Positions 22,096 to 32,055 of a stretch of 64,000 bases of DNA are shown here, piece by piece. The notes under the pieces are model-generated. The model made no database searches and was not told the origin of the DNA. It saw only the letters and a list, made by a program, of their open reading frames with translations. The position numbers were made by a program, and so were the translations under genes. Every line of letters begins with the position of its first letter. Positions within the stretch are counted from its first letter, which is position 1. Origin of the DNA: Athripsodes cinereus (Eukaryota > Arthropoda > Insecta > Trichoptera > Leptoceridae). The stretch covers positions 8,308,001 to 8,372,000 of the forward strand of contig OX388314.1 in assembly GCA_947579605.1 (NCBI GenBank), read 5' to 3'.

Positions 22096-22859
22096 AGTAA
22101 AACTAAAACCAATGGTGTTTTTTCCCTGTATATAATTATACTCACTCATATTTCTTTTAATGTCTGGTATTAAAAGATACAAACAAAATATAGTCTACTG
22201 GATTCGCCGTGATGGTGTATATATAAAAACATTTCATGTTTTGAAAATTCCTAGTTTCATGGAATCTTCAAAATAAACGGAAATTGTGAAAAGGTGGATG
22301 AAATTGTTGAAATTACCTACATCTATTGATGATTTGAGATGCATCATACTTCATTTCTTAATTAATTTACATGTGCTGGACTATAATAAGCTTTTTCAAA
22401 AAAAAATTCTTTTTTATTTATACTTAACAAAATTCAACTTAGTTTTATATTAGGTAATAGATAGTTTGCACTTCAGTCTAAATGTGATATAATACATAGA
22501 ATTTTGATAGGTAGTTGAAGTTAAAATTCAAAAATTGATTTTGTTTCTCGTTCTGAAAAAAATATGAAACAAACTAAGTATGTAAAAGAACAAAAAGTAA
22601 CGCATTATATAATAATATTTCCTTCGTAGAATGCAGTGGCGCTTTGTGTATTTGAAAATATTGGTCGAAGACGAATGTTTCATCGCATGAAAAGAATGTT
22701 TATCAGGTACTTACCTACAAAAGGTTTTTAATAATATGAGTATGATCGATAATATTATTACAAGTAGGAAAATAAATTGAAAAATAATTACAATGCATTC
22801 TGTATTTACTACTGACACATATACACGCATCTATTAATAAAGTGAACTTTAAAATACTA
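22096..22859. other. Noncoding sequence, nothing recognised
   Basis: AT-rich, no element delimited. Confidence 0.5.
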
Positions 22860-22866
22860 CTTAAAT

Positions 22867-23422
22867 CAGGGTTTCCTAACCTAATTCCCGTGACCAAACG
22901 TTCAAATAAACAAAAAAAATCAGTAAATCGTGAAATGTAAAAATGAAAAAAATAAATTATTTATTGCATTGGCGGTAACGTTGTGGTAGTTTCTAAACAT
23001 AATTACGAATGTTTGGAGTCAACAAACTTTACTAATACCACTAAAAAATATTATCGCGCGACCAAGGTTTCAACGGGTAACCTGTCATTCTCAAGTGCAA
23101 TATTTGACGTATGAAAAAAGAGCCTTAAAAATCAAATGAAACATTCTAACAAAATTGAGGAGGTTGTGAAACTTGACATATTCCTATTTCAAATAAAAAA
23201 AAACTGGCGACGGAGGGCTAGAAGTTTTGAGTGCTACTGAAATCAAATAAAATAATATACACTTTCATTTTGAAAATTCATCTATGCGTGTCAATCATTG
23301 TAAAAAAAATTGGTCGGTCAACTTAGTAATATTTGGTTATTTTTTTTAGTCAGACTTGTCCGCGCCATTATTTTCTATACTCTCGATTATGCTCGCGCGA
23401 CATAAAGGTTGGGAACCATTAG
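22867..23422. mobile_element. hAT-like non-autonomous element (556 bp)
   Basis: The left end CAGGGTTTCCTAACCT and the inverted right end CTAATGGTTCCCAACCT are of the hAT type. The flanks carry CTTAAAT on both sides (22860-22866 and 23423-23429), consistent with an 8-bp hAT duplication that has one mismatch. GCGCGAC motifs occur near both ends. No transposase frame. Confidence 0.65.
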
Positions 23423-23429
23423 CTTAAAT

Positions 23430-24484
23430 TAATATAAACGAACTTAAAAGAGTTTTAACACATTGTTATATTTTCATACACTTGAGAAGTTTTTTTCACG
23501 TTCTCTATGCACTCCCATGCAGAAAAGTGATTTTATACTAAAGTTCACAACGTATGTCATCAGTGAGTTTCTAACGATAGAATGCCTTCATTTTTAATGA
23601 TACGGAAATGATGATTTGTGGACATAAGAAGTGGACAAAAAATATATAAAAATATAATTATGAGGTTAGCATGCAAGTTAGCCAGAGTAAATAATAGCAA
23701 ATATGTTGCTAACTAACATTGGTTACGTAATCTAGAGTTAAAGCTTAGAATAGTTATGTCAATCATTGCAATGAATACATGAAAATAAGACAATAAAAAC
23801 TATGTTGTTTTTAAAAAGGTTGTATAAAAATACCTAGATTTTTTATTACCTAGGTTCTTTGTATGCCTGTTAACGAATTACAAGTTGTACAATGTAATTA
23901 TTTCTAGTAATTATTTGAATTGTTATAATAAAATAATATTCTAAGGTAGTTTAACCCGGCTTCACTCGGGAAAAATAATTATCAAATTGACAAACTATCA
24001 CTTGCAGAATGATAATGTCAGTACTTCCGTGAGAAAGGCAAAAAATAAAGGAATGTTTTAAAAACTGGCAACACTAGAATGTATTTAAAAACTGGCATGC
24101 ACATAATATTTTTGTCGGTACTATCCACTACCACCTATGTACTATCATAATATTGGTAATTTATTTTTGTGAAATAGTCTAGAGCTCTAGAATCTAGATT
24201 TTTCTGTTGACAATTTTTGAAAAAACAAATTTTTCACCATCTTGATACATATTGAACAAATTTAAATTATTTTTTTTTGTACCTATTGACAAAACATGTG
24301 GAACAATAATTATAATTCTCATACAAATATGATGACACGTTGTCATAGAGTATTATTTTTCTTCTGTTTTGCCTAGTTGCTATGTCAAAGAAATACAATA
24401 TGCTGATACAATAACATTTTTCAAACTACTTTATTATTTAAATTTGACACCCGAAACTGTCATACAAGGCTTGGAAAACAGTCA
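23430..24484. other. Noncoding sequence, nothing firm
   Basis: AT-rich. TTTAACCCGGCTTCACTCGG near 23950 is of a type common in insect repeats, but no boundaries could be set. Confidence 0.45.
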
Positions 24485-24535
24485 CCTTATTTGGTAGTGC
24501 CCAGGACGGGACTTGAACCCGCACTTTATTATCTC
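24485..24535 (-). mobile_element. tRNA-derived repeat fragment
   Basis: On the minus strand, GCGGGTTCAAGTCCCG forms a T-arm-like stem with a canonical B box, followed by TCCTGGGCACTACC. No D-arm or anticodon arm can be built in the AT-rich sequence upstream, so this is a SINE relic rather than a tRNA gene. Confidence 0.45.
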
Positions 24536-24977
24536 ACTTGTAAATATATATTCTACGATTTACTAATTGACACGGGTATTGTAGTCAACAAATTACAATA
24601 ATATACGTTATATATTTATGTGTATACTGTATTTATATTATCAGGTCCATACAATAATAATAATAAAAAAACTCCTTAATCTATATAAAGTTGTTCACCG
24701 TTTGACATTGCCATTTTAAAATAATAATGGACAAAAAAGTATAAACGTCCGCGCTGAGTAAAATACGAAAATATTTCTAATTTAATGTATTATTATATTA
24801 TGGTTGGTTTATTTATATAGAAATAGTTTGCTATTTTAAAATTTAGCCTTTACAGTCAAGCTAATCATATTTTATTTAAGATATTTTAAGCAGAATTTTT
24901 GTAAAAAATATATGTGATAAATAAAATGCTGGTTAGTCTAATAGACGTTTAAAAAACTTTTCGATTTAATATTGTTA

Positions 24978-25128
24978 ATAAAGATCAAAGATGGACGAAG
25001 AGCGTAGTGAAGTGGAGACCTCGTGAAGATAAAAGGAGTAGAGGAAGACCTTCCACATGATTGACATGAGAAGAATCGCTGGTGAATGATTGCAGAAAGC
25101 TCGGGACAGAGATGCCTGGAGACATAGT
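24978..25128 (+). mobile_element. LINE 3' end fragment, group D, copy 1
   Basis: It is nearly identical in places to 62820-62975, for example GATAAAAGGAGTAGAGGAAG and AGAGATGCCTGGAGACAT. The coding frame is broken (a deletion after CTTCCACA and a TGA). Confidence 0.75.
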
Positions 25129-25319
25129 ACGTATGCTCTTATGTATCTATTGATTTTTGCAAATGTAAAACTAATCATTCTAATCGTCGCAACATTTTTG
25201 CGTATTATATTGATAAGTATAGTCTTTCCTTTTAGATTTACACCCATTCTGTTTTGAGATTACACAGCAGAAATCACTTCATAATGACCATCTGGCTTTT
25301 ACATATTTCCTCTTGTTAT

Positions 25320-25540
25320 TTTATTTTTATTTTATTTTATTTCACAAACAAACAGTTATAACACAAATGACAATACACAGACAAATCAATTACAATTAAT
25401 AAACCAGCAAAGCTTGTAAAATTATTTGGTATAGTATAATGCAACATTAACATTTTGTAGTGAACACGACAAAAAAAAAACAGATAGGTATTTAAAAAAA
25501 AAAAAGAAGGCTTCATGCACGTGCAATAAATCATCTCCAA
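25320..25540 (-). mobile_element. Possible LINE 3' tail
   Basis: In the minus direction the block ends in (AATAAAAT)-type repeats, as LINE tails do. No coding remnant, so the call is weak. Confidence 0.3.
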
Positions 25541-25635
25541 TCAAGAAGGGAATAAAGGAATGGAACAGGAAATTGGAGCAGAAAGGAAAGCATCAAATGA
25601 TTAAACCCCATTGTTATCTGTACCTACCTATATCT

Positions 25636-25735
25636 GTGCCATCATGCCATCTTTCACAAGTCGGATAGTCAGCAGACTAACTGCATGTAATCAACATTCA
25701 GATCGTCATCTCCATTCCATAATAAATAAATACAA
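25636..25735 (-). mobile_element. SINE family 1, decayed 3' part
   Basis: CCATCATGCCATCTTTCACA and AGTCAGCAGACTAACTGCAT align with the 3' end of the family in inverse orientation. Confidence 0.55.
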
Positions 25736-25864
25736 TCTTTATGTGTTTTCTTATATTTTTTGAATATGGATTAGCTTTTTTATCAACCGGCATTACAGTA
25801 TGCAAGTATGCGTCAATTGATGTCAACGAAAGACGAAAAAATATCAATTATAATATAAATAACA

Positions 25865-26280
25865 TCATATATCGTCTCTCTTCTGACTAACAGTCGTATC
25901 TGCTAAAATGTAAATTGTTCAGGAGAGCGTTTTTAGTGTTTCGCCGTGCATATTTTCTTCTCTCCTAGTTATATGATACAGTGTAAATATATAACCTTAT
26001 TTTATTTGTACTAATTCTTATAATACGAGTATATCTCAGAATCATTTTTGTGATGAAATTTTGAGGAATTTGTAGATACGACAACACGTTTTATTTAATT
26101 TAAGCAATTCGTAAAAACGACAAAAAATCAGAAAGCTGTTCCAGGATAACGGTAACAGTTACAGGTGTTATTTTCAGTGAGAACATGCAGGGCACATATA
26201 AATACACATTGGTGATCATAACTCGATTTCGCCAAAAATGTCAGATATGACAGTTAGTCAGAAGAGGGACGATATATGAG
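25865..26280. mobile_element. MITE with about 38-bp terminal inverted repeats
   Basis: The left end CATATATCGTCTCTCTTCTG continues with ACTAACAGTCGTATCTG. The right end, inverted, reads CTCATATATCGTCCCTCTTC and continues with TGACTAACTGTCATATCTG. The interior of about 340 bp is noncoding. No clear target duplication was found. Confidence 0.7.
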
Positions 26281-26631
26281 TTGCACTTTAGCAATAGTCA
26301 ATCTATTATGGACATTATAATGTAGGTATATGAATTGATAAGAGGATACTTCCAATTTTATTTCTATATTTATTCAGTATATTGATGGCTGTGTACAACC
26401 GGTTCCTCCGCAGATGCAAATGATTCTTTATAAACATAAAACATTGCATCGGCATATTTATAATATTGCAATAAGGTGCAGTCCACAGAGGATGCGGGAC
26501 TTGTAATACTAATATAATGTGTAATCAATCAGGTTTATTAATCCTGCCTCCAGCTACACTGATCTCCATCAGCTGCATCCTTTGCGTATACAGACATTTA
26601 GGGTACACACGAAGAACAAGTTTATTTTATT
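26281..26631. other. Noncoding sequence, nothing recognised
   Basis: No gene or repeat recognised. Confidence 0.5.
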
Positions 26632-27250
26632 GATATTGTTGCCTAACATGCCCTAACTCAACTAATATGGCTCAACATAAGTGAAAATTCTAGTGGGATT
26701 TTTATGTACGTAGCCTAGCGAGTTCAGGGGGCCTAAAATGGCCACATTGAGCAATTCATCTACAGATGATTCATTTCCCGAATTGCTATCAGATTCGCTA
26801 GCAATCCTCTAATTTTCGTAAAATGGTCACGATTGTACGCGATTCACCCGCAATTCATTTCATCAAATGATTCATATTTGGTGAAATGTTGCCGTTAAAT
26901 TGTTTTACAATTCCTAATATGATCCTATTATGATTAATGTAAACTGACATTGTTGCTTAACATGCCCTAACTTAATTGATATTGTTGATCAACATAAGTT
27001 AAAATTTTACTGGTATTATTGTTAAACAAAATCTAAAAATTTCACGTTATTATTTTTATTGCTTGATTTAGTTAAAAATAACAAGTTCAGACATTGTTGC
27101 TTAATTTTAATTCAGCGAAATATGCTAACGTTATTCACATTGTTTTACACGTTGCGACATTGTTGTTTAAAATGACCTAACATGTTACATAGATGCTGTA
27201 AAAATCCTAAAAGTTTGTGATATTGTTGTTTGACATAGCCTTACATACCT
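26632..27250 (+). repeat. Degenerate ATTGTTG...TAACATGCCCTAAC repeat cluster
   Basis: ATTGTTGCCTAACATGCCCT at 26635 and ATTGTTGCTTAACATGCCCT at 26949 are followed by related sequence (both continue to CAACATAAGT). Weaker copies occur near 27093, 27156 and 27221. They may be the internal repeats of an old element. Confidence 0.5.
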
Positions 27251-27813
27251 ACAAAGTGTATGTTGGCCAACAAAACTCATGCTGATATAATAAATACGAA
27301 TATTATTGTAGTTTTCTAAAAATCGAATGTACATTACACAGAACATGAAAAGCTTGTGATTTTCATCTGAGCCGTTAGCCAAAACTGCATTCATCAATAA
27401 ATAGTTAAATTTATATAAAAATTAACGAGGGAAATAAAATGTTGTGCGACATTTTACAAACCGATATTTTCACAATCGTTAGATATTACTGTTTTAGGTA
27501 ATAATAAATTTAATGAATCTACAAGATAATATTACAAAATGAATCTAGTTTTATATAATTATGTATATGTAGATAGAATGGTATTAAATAATAAATGCAA
27601 TGTGCTCAGGTATCGACTAAAATAAAATATAGCATTATATATACGAGAATAATATACATAGGCCTTCCTCTTAGTGACCTTGGTATCGCAATCAAACCGC
27701 CTTATGATGATGATGTCGGATGATTTGTTTCTCTGGCGCCGTTACACGGTTCTCTAAAGGTCTCAAAGCCGCGGTAAAAAGGGTGGCTTTCATAATAAAT
27801 AGGTATATAGAAT
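27251..27813. other. Noncoding sequence, nothing recognised
   Basis: AT-rich. The minus-strand frame at 27185-27397 overlaps the repeat cluster and lacks coding character. Confidence 0.45.
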
Positions 27814-28067
27814 TCTCGTGTCACGGTGTTTGTTATCATACTCTTCCGAAACGGCTGGACCGATTTTGATGAAATTTTGTTTGCCTATCGGGTAGGTCTG
27901 AGAATCGGCCAAAATCTATTTTTCATAAGGGGTGGTCCATCCCAATTTTTTTATGGTGAGACATTAAAAAATACATACAGCCCTAAATTTTCACCCTTCT
28001 ACCATCAACCCCTTTTTTTAATAGTGATATTAGTATATGGCAAAACAACGTTTGCCGGGTCAGCTAG
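27814..28067 (+). mobile_element. Non-autonomous Helitron, copy 1 (254 bp)
   Basis: It begins TCTCGTGTCACGGTGTTTG and ends GGGTCAGCTAG followed by T. A hairpin, GGCAAA-AACAACG-like loop-TTTGCC, lies seven bases before the CTAG end, the arrangement expected of Helitron 3' termini. Insertion between A/T-type bases leaves no target duplication. The CCGAAACGGCTGGACCGATT block is shared with the copies at 54302 and 58518. I infer a lepidopteran Lep1-like family from memory of that block. Confidence 0.8.
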
Positions 28068-28592
28068 TAATATACAGAAATGATATAAAATACCTGCATA
28101 TTGTGTGTAACGAAGTACTATACCTTTGTGCATACTCAATGAACAGAGTATAAATATAGATGCATATGTATTATTGATTTGGTAGCACATTTTATTTTGT
28201 GATAATATATTTACTAAAAAATTTAATCAGATTTTATAAATTCAAATAGTAGCTACATTACAAACACCCTCACAGTAAGTATGCTTGTAGGTATAGAGAA
28301 TGGGTAGTAAGTCATTCACTGTGTTGGTGTTTAGGTGGTAAAATTCCAAAATTAAATAAAAAAAAACAAATGTTTTCTCCACTATACTAATACCTTAAAA
28401 TTGAGAATTTCTTTTGACAATGTCCTTGAAAGACGAAATAAGACGTCTTTCTCAATTAAATTTCTATATAGTTGAAAAATATTTAATTTTTAATTTTAGT
28501 GGTGTACCTGTAATCTATACGCTCGTGCTTTTAGTGTGATACATAATTTTATTTTCAGAAGTTCTTGATTGATTTGCCAAAATCTTCTTCTC
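28068..28592. other. Noncoding sequence, nothing recognised
   Basis: No gene or repeat recognised. Confidence 0.5.
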
Positions 28593-28690
28593 CCCATCAC
28601 GGTTATTCCATAAGTGGTGTAACCAGTGATCTATCTGCACTTAATGAACTCAAAGACCAACTTCATTGTATCATAAAAATAAGAAATAAA
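28593..28690 (-). mobile_element. SINE family 1, decayed 3' part
   Basis: CCCATCACGGTTATTCCATA and AGTGGTGTAACCAGTGATCT align with the inverted 3' end of the family. Confidence 0.5.
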
Positions 28691-29309
28691 TCGATTTTTT
28701 AAGGAGAAATTAGTTCTTTAACTATATTTTTATAAAATTAGAAATTTGATGACGTCCACGAATAAAATTTCATACAGTTTATTGTTTTACTTTTTCAGTT
28801 ACGCTTTTTACAATCCAACAATAATCAAGAGATAAAAACAAATTCATAATAAAAAAGAAAAAAAATAATAACACAATTTTATAATTAAAAATCTGTAAAC
28901 TTATTTTATATTCACATTCGTATCAAATTGAGGTAGTACGTGATTAATTAACAGTATAATTAACGAATAAGAAGAAATACTAATTACAATTAGTGTTATT
29001 ATTATTTTTAGATGTTTCGGTTTGATTTAGCGGATCGGTTCGTGTCACCTTTCAGACGCGGGTCGTTGACCTGTCTCGTCGAAATAACCTGTTGGGGAAA
29101 AAATATGTCTGGATTTTTTTTAACGCCAGGGTGTACAAAGTACTGTAGAACACAAAGGTAGGTAGGTATATAGAAAGACTAATTGCATAACCGAGTAAGT
29201 CTACACTTTTTAGTAGGGTATTGTAAATTTTCTTTGATCATAGGCACTACTAAAATTATACTTGGATTCACCTATAATAATATAAAAATAATGTATGATA
29301 TCCAATCTA
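28691..29309. other. Noncoding; small GC-rich patch at 29030-29100
   Basis: The patch around GTTCGTGTCACCTTTCAGAC and GGGTCGTTGACCTG stands out from AT-rich flanks but matches nothing I recognise. Confidence 0.4.
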
Positions 29310-29465
29310 ATCTCTTTACGTCACATCCCTTATGAAGTAGGCCAAGAAGACGGAATGCCAATTCGAGCTATCCTAACACGTCTTTCGTTTTTCCACATTC
29401 ACGCAATTTGCCATGCACGCATGCCGATTCCCCTTGCTCAATATACTTACATGAAAGAGTATTTC
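29310..29465 (-). mobile_element. LINE 3' end fragment, group A
   Basis: In the minus direction it aligns with 34960-35080: CATGCACGCATGCCGATTCC, ATCCTAACACGTCTTTCG and GGAATGCCAATTCGAGCTAT correspond to the same coding region. The reading frame is broken. Confidence 0.6.
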
Positions 29466-30202
29466 ATGTATATAAATATTTTTGTATATTTATACATATA
29501 TATATTTAATTAAAAAAATATAAAAAATGTGAATACTAAATTTAATATGCCTTGATTTTCAGATAAACGAATTTCGTCAAGTATTTTTTTCGTTCGAAAT
29601 GAATTTAATTTAATAGACTTACGTTATTTCATATTAAGCTGAAAATATTTTATATGAGTGTATATAATATTGTGACTTATGGTCGATGCTTTAAGGGTGA
29701 TTATCCCCCGACGTGATGGGGCGCGGTGTCGCGTAGGAGGCATGAGTATGAGAAACACAGTATGAATTGGAATCAGTGATTCTAAAACATTTTAATAAAT
29801 TTTTAAACAAACATTAAATAATATGAACTGAGATTTTGATGTTTATTTATTAATGAAAAAATAAAATAAAAACTACGGTAGGTAATATGGGATGGCTAAA
29901 TTTATGGGGCATCTCCTCGTATTAATTTAGATATAATTACTTATAGTGTTTCACATGTTGTATTGTGGTCCATTATGGATGATTTTGTAACCATATAATT
30001 TGTTTATTTTTTTTATTTTTTGTACACTATTGACATTTTCAACATCGGCCATGGAAGGTGAAAAGTGAGGTTATGTTTTAAGATTTATCGAGTTTTTTTT
30101 TTCTAATTTGAAACCCCCGCTCGCTGTAAAACATTGTCGTTGTGTTAACAATCAGTGAAAACACAAAATAGTGCTTACATAAAATGAAGTGATTTGCAAA
30201 GT
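29466..30202. other. Noncoding sequence, nothing recognised
   Basis: AT-rich, with a short GC-rich stretch near 29705-29745 that matches nothing I recognise. Confidence 0.45.
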
Positions 30203-30214
30203 TCTTTATAAGAT

Positions 30215-30556
30215 CATCATCATCTCTAGCCATCTCTCCACTGCTGGATGTAGGCCTCTTCTATATTCTTCCATCTTTTTCTCTCCTGCGCGACTGCTGT
30301 CCACCTCCTACCCGCGACATGGATGATATCGTCAACCCATCTTTTCTGCGGTCGACCCACTCCCCTTTTTTGATCCCACGGTCTCCAGTTCACGATTCTA
30401 GGTGTCCATCTTTCAGTTCCCTGTCTAGCCACATGACCCGCCCACTGCCATTTCAATTTTGTGACACGGTCCACCACATCGGCAACTTTTGTTCGGCGTC
30501 TGATTTCCACAATTGGTACTCTGTCTCTAAGACTTATGCCTAGCATTTGCCTAGCA
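30215..30556 (-). mobile_element. 5'-truncated LINE 3' end, group D-like
   Basis: It is flanked by a perfect 12-bp duplication TCTTTATAAGAT (30203-30214 and 30557-30568). The minus strand is open from the truncated 5' end to the stop near 30226: MLGISLRDRVPIVEIRRRTK, then KLKWQWAGHVARQGTERW, GVGRPQKRWVDDIIHVAG and KRWKNIEEAYIQQWRDG. The tail is GATGATGATGAT. This is an RTE-style C-terminus with a microsatellite-like tail. The intact frame and perfect duplication point to a fairly young insertion. Confidence 0.85.
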
Positions 30557-30761
30557 TCTTTATAAGATACATATTATATATGTAAGTATCTTTATCGGTG
30601 ATCAGGCGAGTTGCTTATCCTGAATATCTTAGTTTGCCTGTTACGCCAAGTGTGATAAATATAGCGATGAAATACTAACTCAATTCATCAGGCCATAGTT
30701 CATTCAACGATTTTCTCAAGAACAACGGCAAAAATAAGTGCTCCGCGGATAAATGAAAGAA

Positions 30762-30976
30762 CGTACATTTTCATGACAAACCCAACAGCGTTGAAGGTCA
30801 TGTGATGTGGAACAGGCTATCTGCTGATCTAAAATGCCAGGGAAACGTCACTAGTTTTAGAAGCTACATGAAAGCCGCCCTTGAGGCAGTCGAAGAATTG
30901 CAAAACGGCGCCATCAGAAGCAAATCATCCAACAACATCTTCATTCCCAACAAAATGGATAATGCACCAATTTAAG
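30762..30976 (+). pseudogene. Possible LINE C-terminal remnant
   Basis: A plus-strand frame encodes SVEGHVMWNRLSADLKCQGN then VTSFRSYMKAALEAVEEL and stops at TAA 30974-30976. The WNRLSADLK...SFRSYMKAAL pattern resembles the extreme C-terminus of jockey/CR1-like LINE proteins. An in-frame stop lies just upstream. It may instead be a fragment of an unknown gene. Confidence 0.35.
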
Positions 30977-31879
30977 ATAATTTTCTGTAAAGGCGTTATT
31001 CAACGAAATGAGTTGACCAAAAGGAACAATCGTTTTTAACCGAAAATTTTCGACTGCCTGTACTAACCTCTTTTACAATACACCGTTCTTACAACTAGGA
31101 TTATTTCCCATCCTCCCCCCCAAATAGATCTACATCTACGCAGTATATTAAATAAATATCTTATTTTTTTTAAGAAATGTTTAGAACCCTATATTGTTTC
31201 TATGTATTATATTCGTCATAATATAACTACTCATGTATAATTCTTTGCAAAATTCTTTCTGTATGTCATTGAATAGCATATTCTACAGAGCTTACAATTA
31301 GGTAGGTGGATTCATTTCTTAAGTCGTGGGAAATAGTATACGAGTATTTTTTAAAGCAGGAAAACCCTTCATAGGACGTGCTTGGCTAATAAAAAAAAAA
31401 CAAAATAAGAAAAACGACACAAGTGCGGAATCACAAGCAACTAAACTGTGAGGACTGTATACAGGACCGAGTCTAGTAAAAAGTAAAGTAAGATGTAACT
31501 TAGGGTAGGTAATTAAAGTTAATTTGTTTGTTCTAAAATTTGTGGCTTACTGTAAAAGCTAAGATTATTGACCTTCACCGAGTTCATAAATTTTGATCAC
31601 TAATTTTAAAGTCAGTCGCGTGAAAACTAAATTAAAGCAGTTTATTTTTTTGAAATTTAAGTAACTATAGTGAGAGAGAGAGAGATAAGAATTTTTGAAG
31701 TTTTCGCTATAAGATGAAATTATTTTAGTCGTAATTATATTTAGTAGTGATTTTAGTACTGGTTTTTTGTATAGCATATTAGGTAATTTAGATGTTAAGA
31801 TGAATTAAATAAGGGAATTTAAAAATAAAAAAATTGAATTTCTTGACAACGAAAAGTTATTTCATTTTTTTGCCTGAGT
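30977..31879. other. Noncoding sequence, nothing recognised
   Basis: AT-rich, no element recognised. Confidence 0.5.
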
Positions 31880-32055
31880 TTTTAAGTACCCTGTAAAAAG
31901 CAGGTGAAAGAAAAAAATATTAAAAATCTTTAATTCTATGTTTGCCACCCACCTTAAATGTCTTAATTTTTTGTTGGAATAGAGATGATGGCTTGCATGC
32001 TTATTACTTATGACTGGTCTGCTGGCTACCCTACTTGTGGGATATGTCATGAGGT
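31880..32055 (+). mobile_element. SINE family 1 copy
   Basis: ACCCTGTAAAAAGCAGGTGA, TTTGCCACCCACCTTAAATG and TGGCTACCCTACTTGTGGGA run in the family order on the plus strand. The 5' end is truncated or decayed. Confidence 0.7.

Noticed and set aside
24485..24535. tRNA gene
   Set aside because: Only the T-arm and B box can be formed; D- and anticodon arms are missing.
30319..30543. Plus-strand frame opposite the LINE tail
   Set aside because: Antisense of a well-supported LINE C-terminus.
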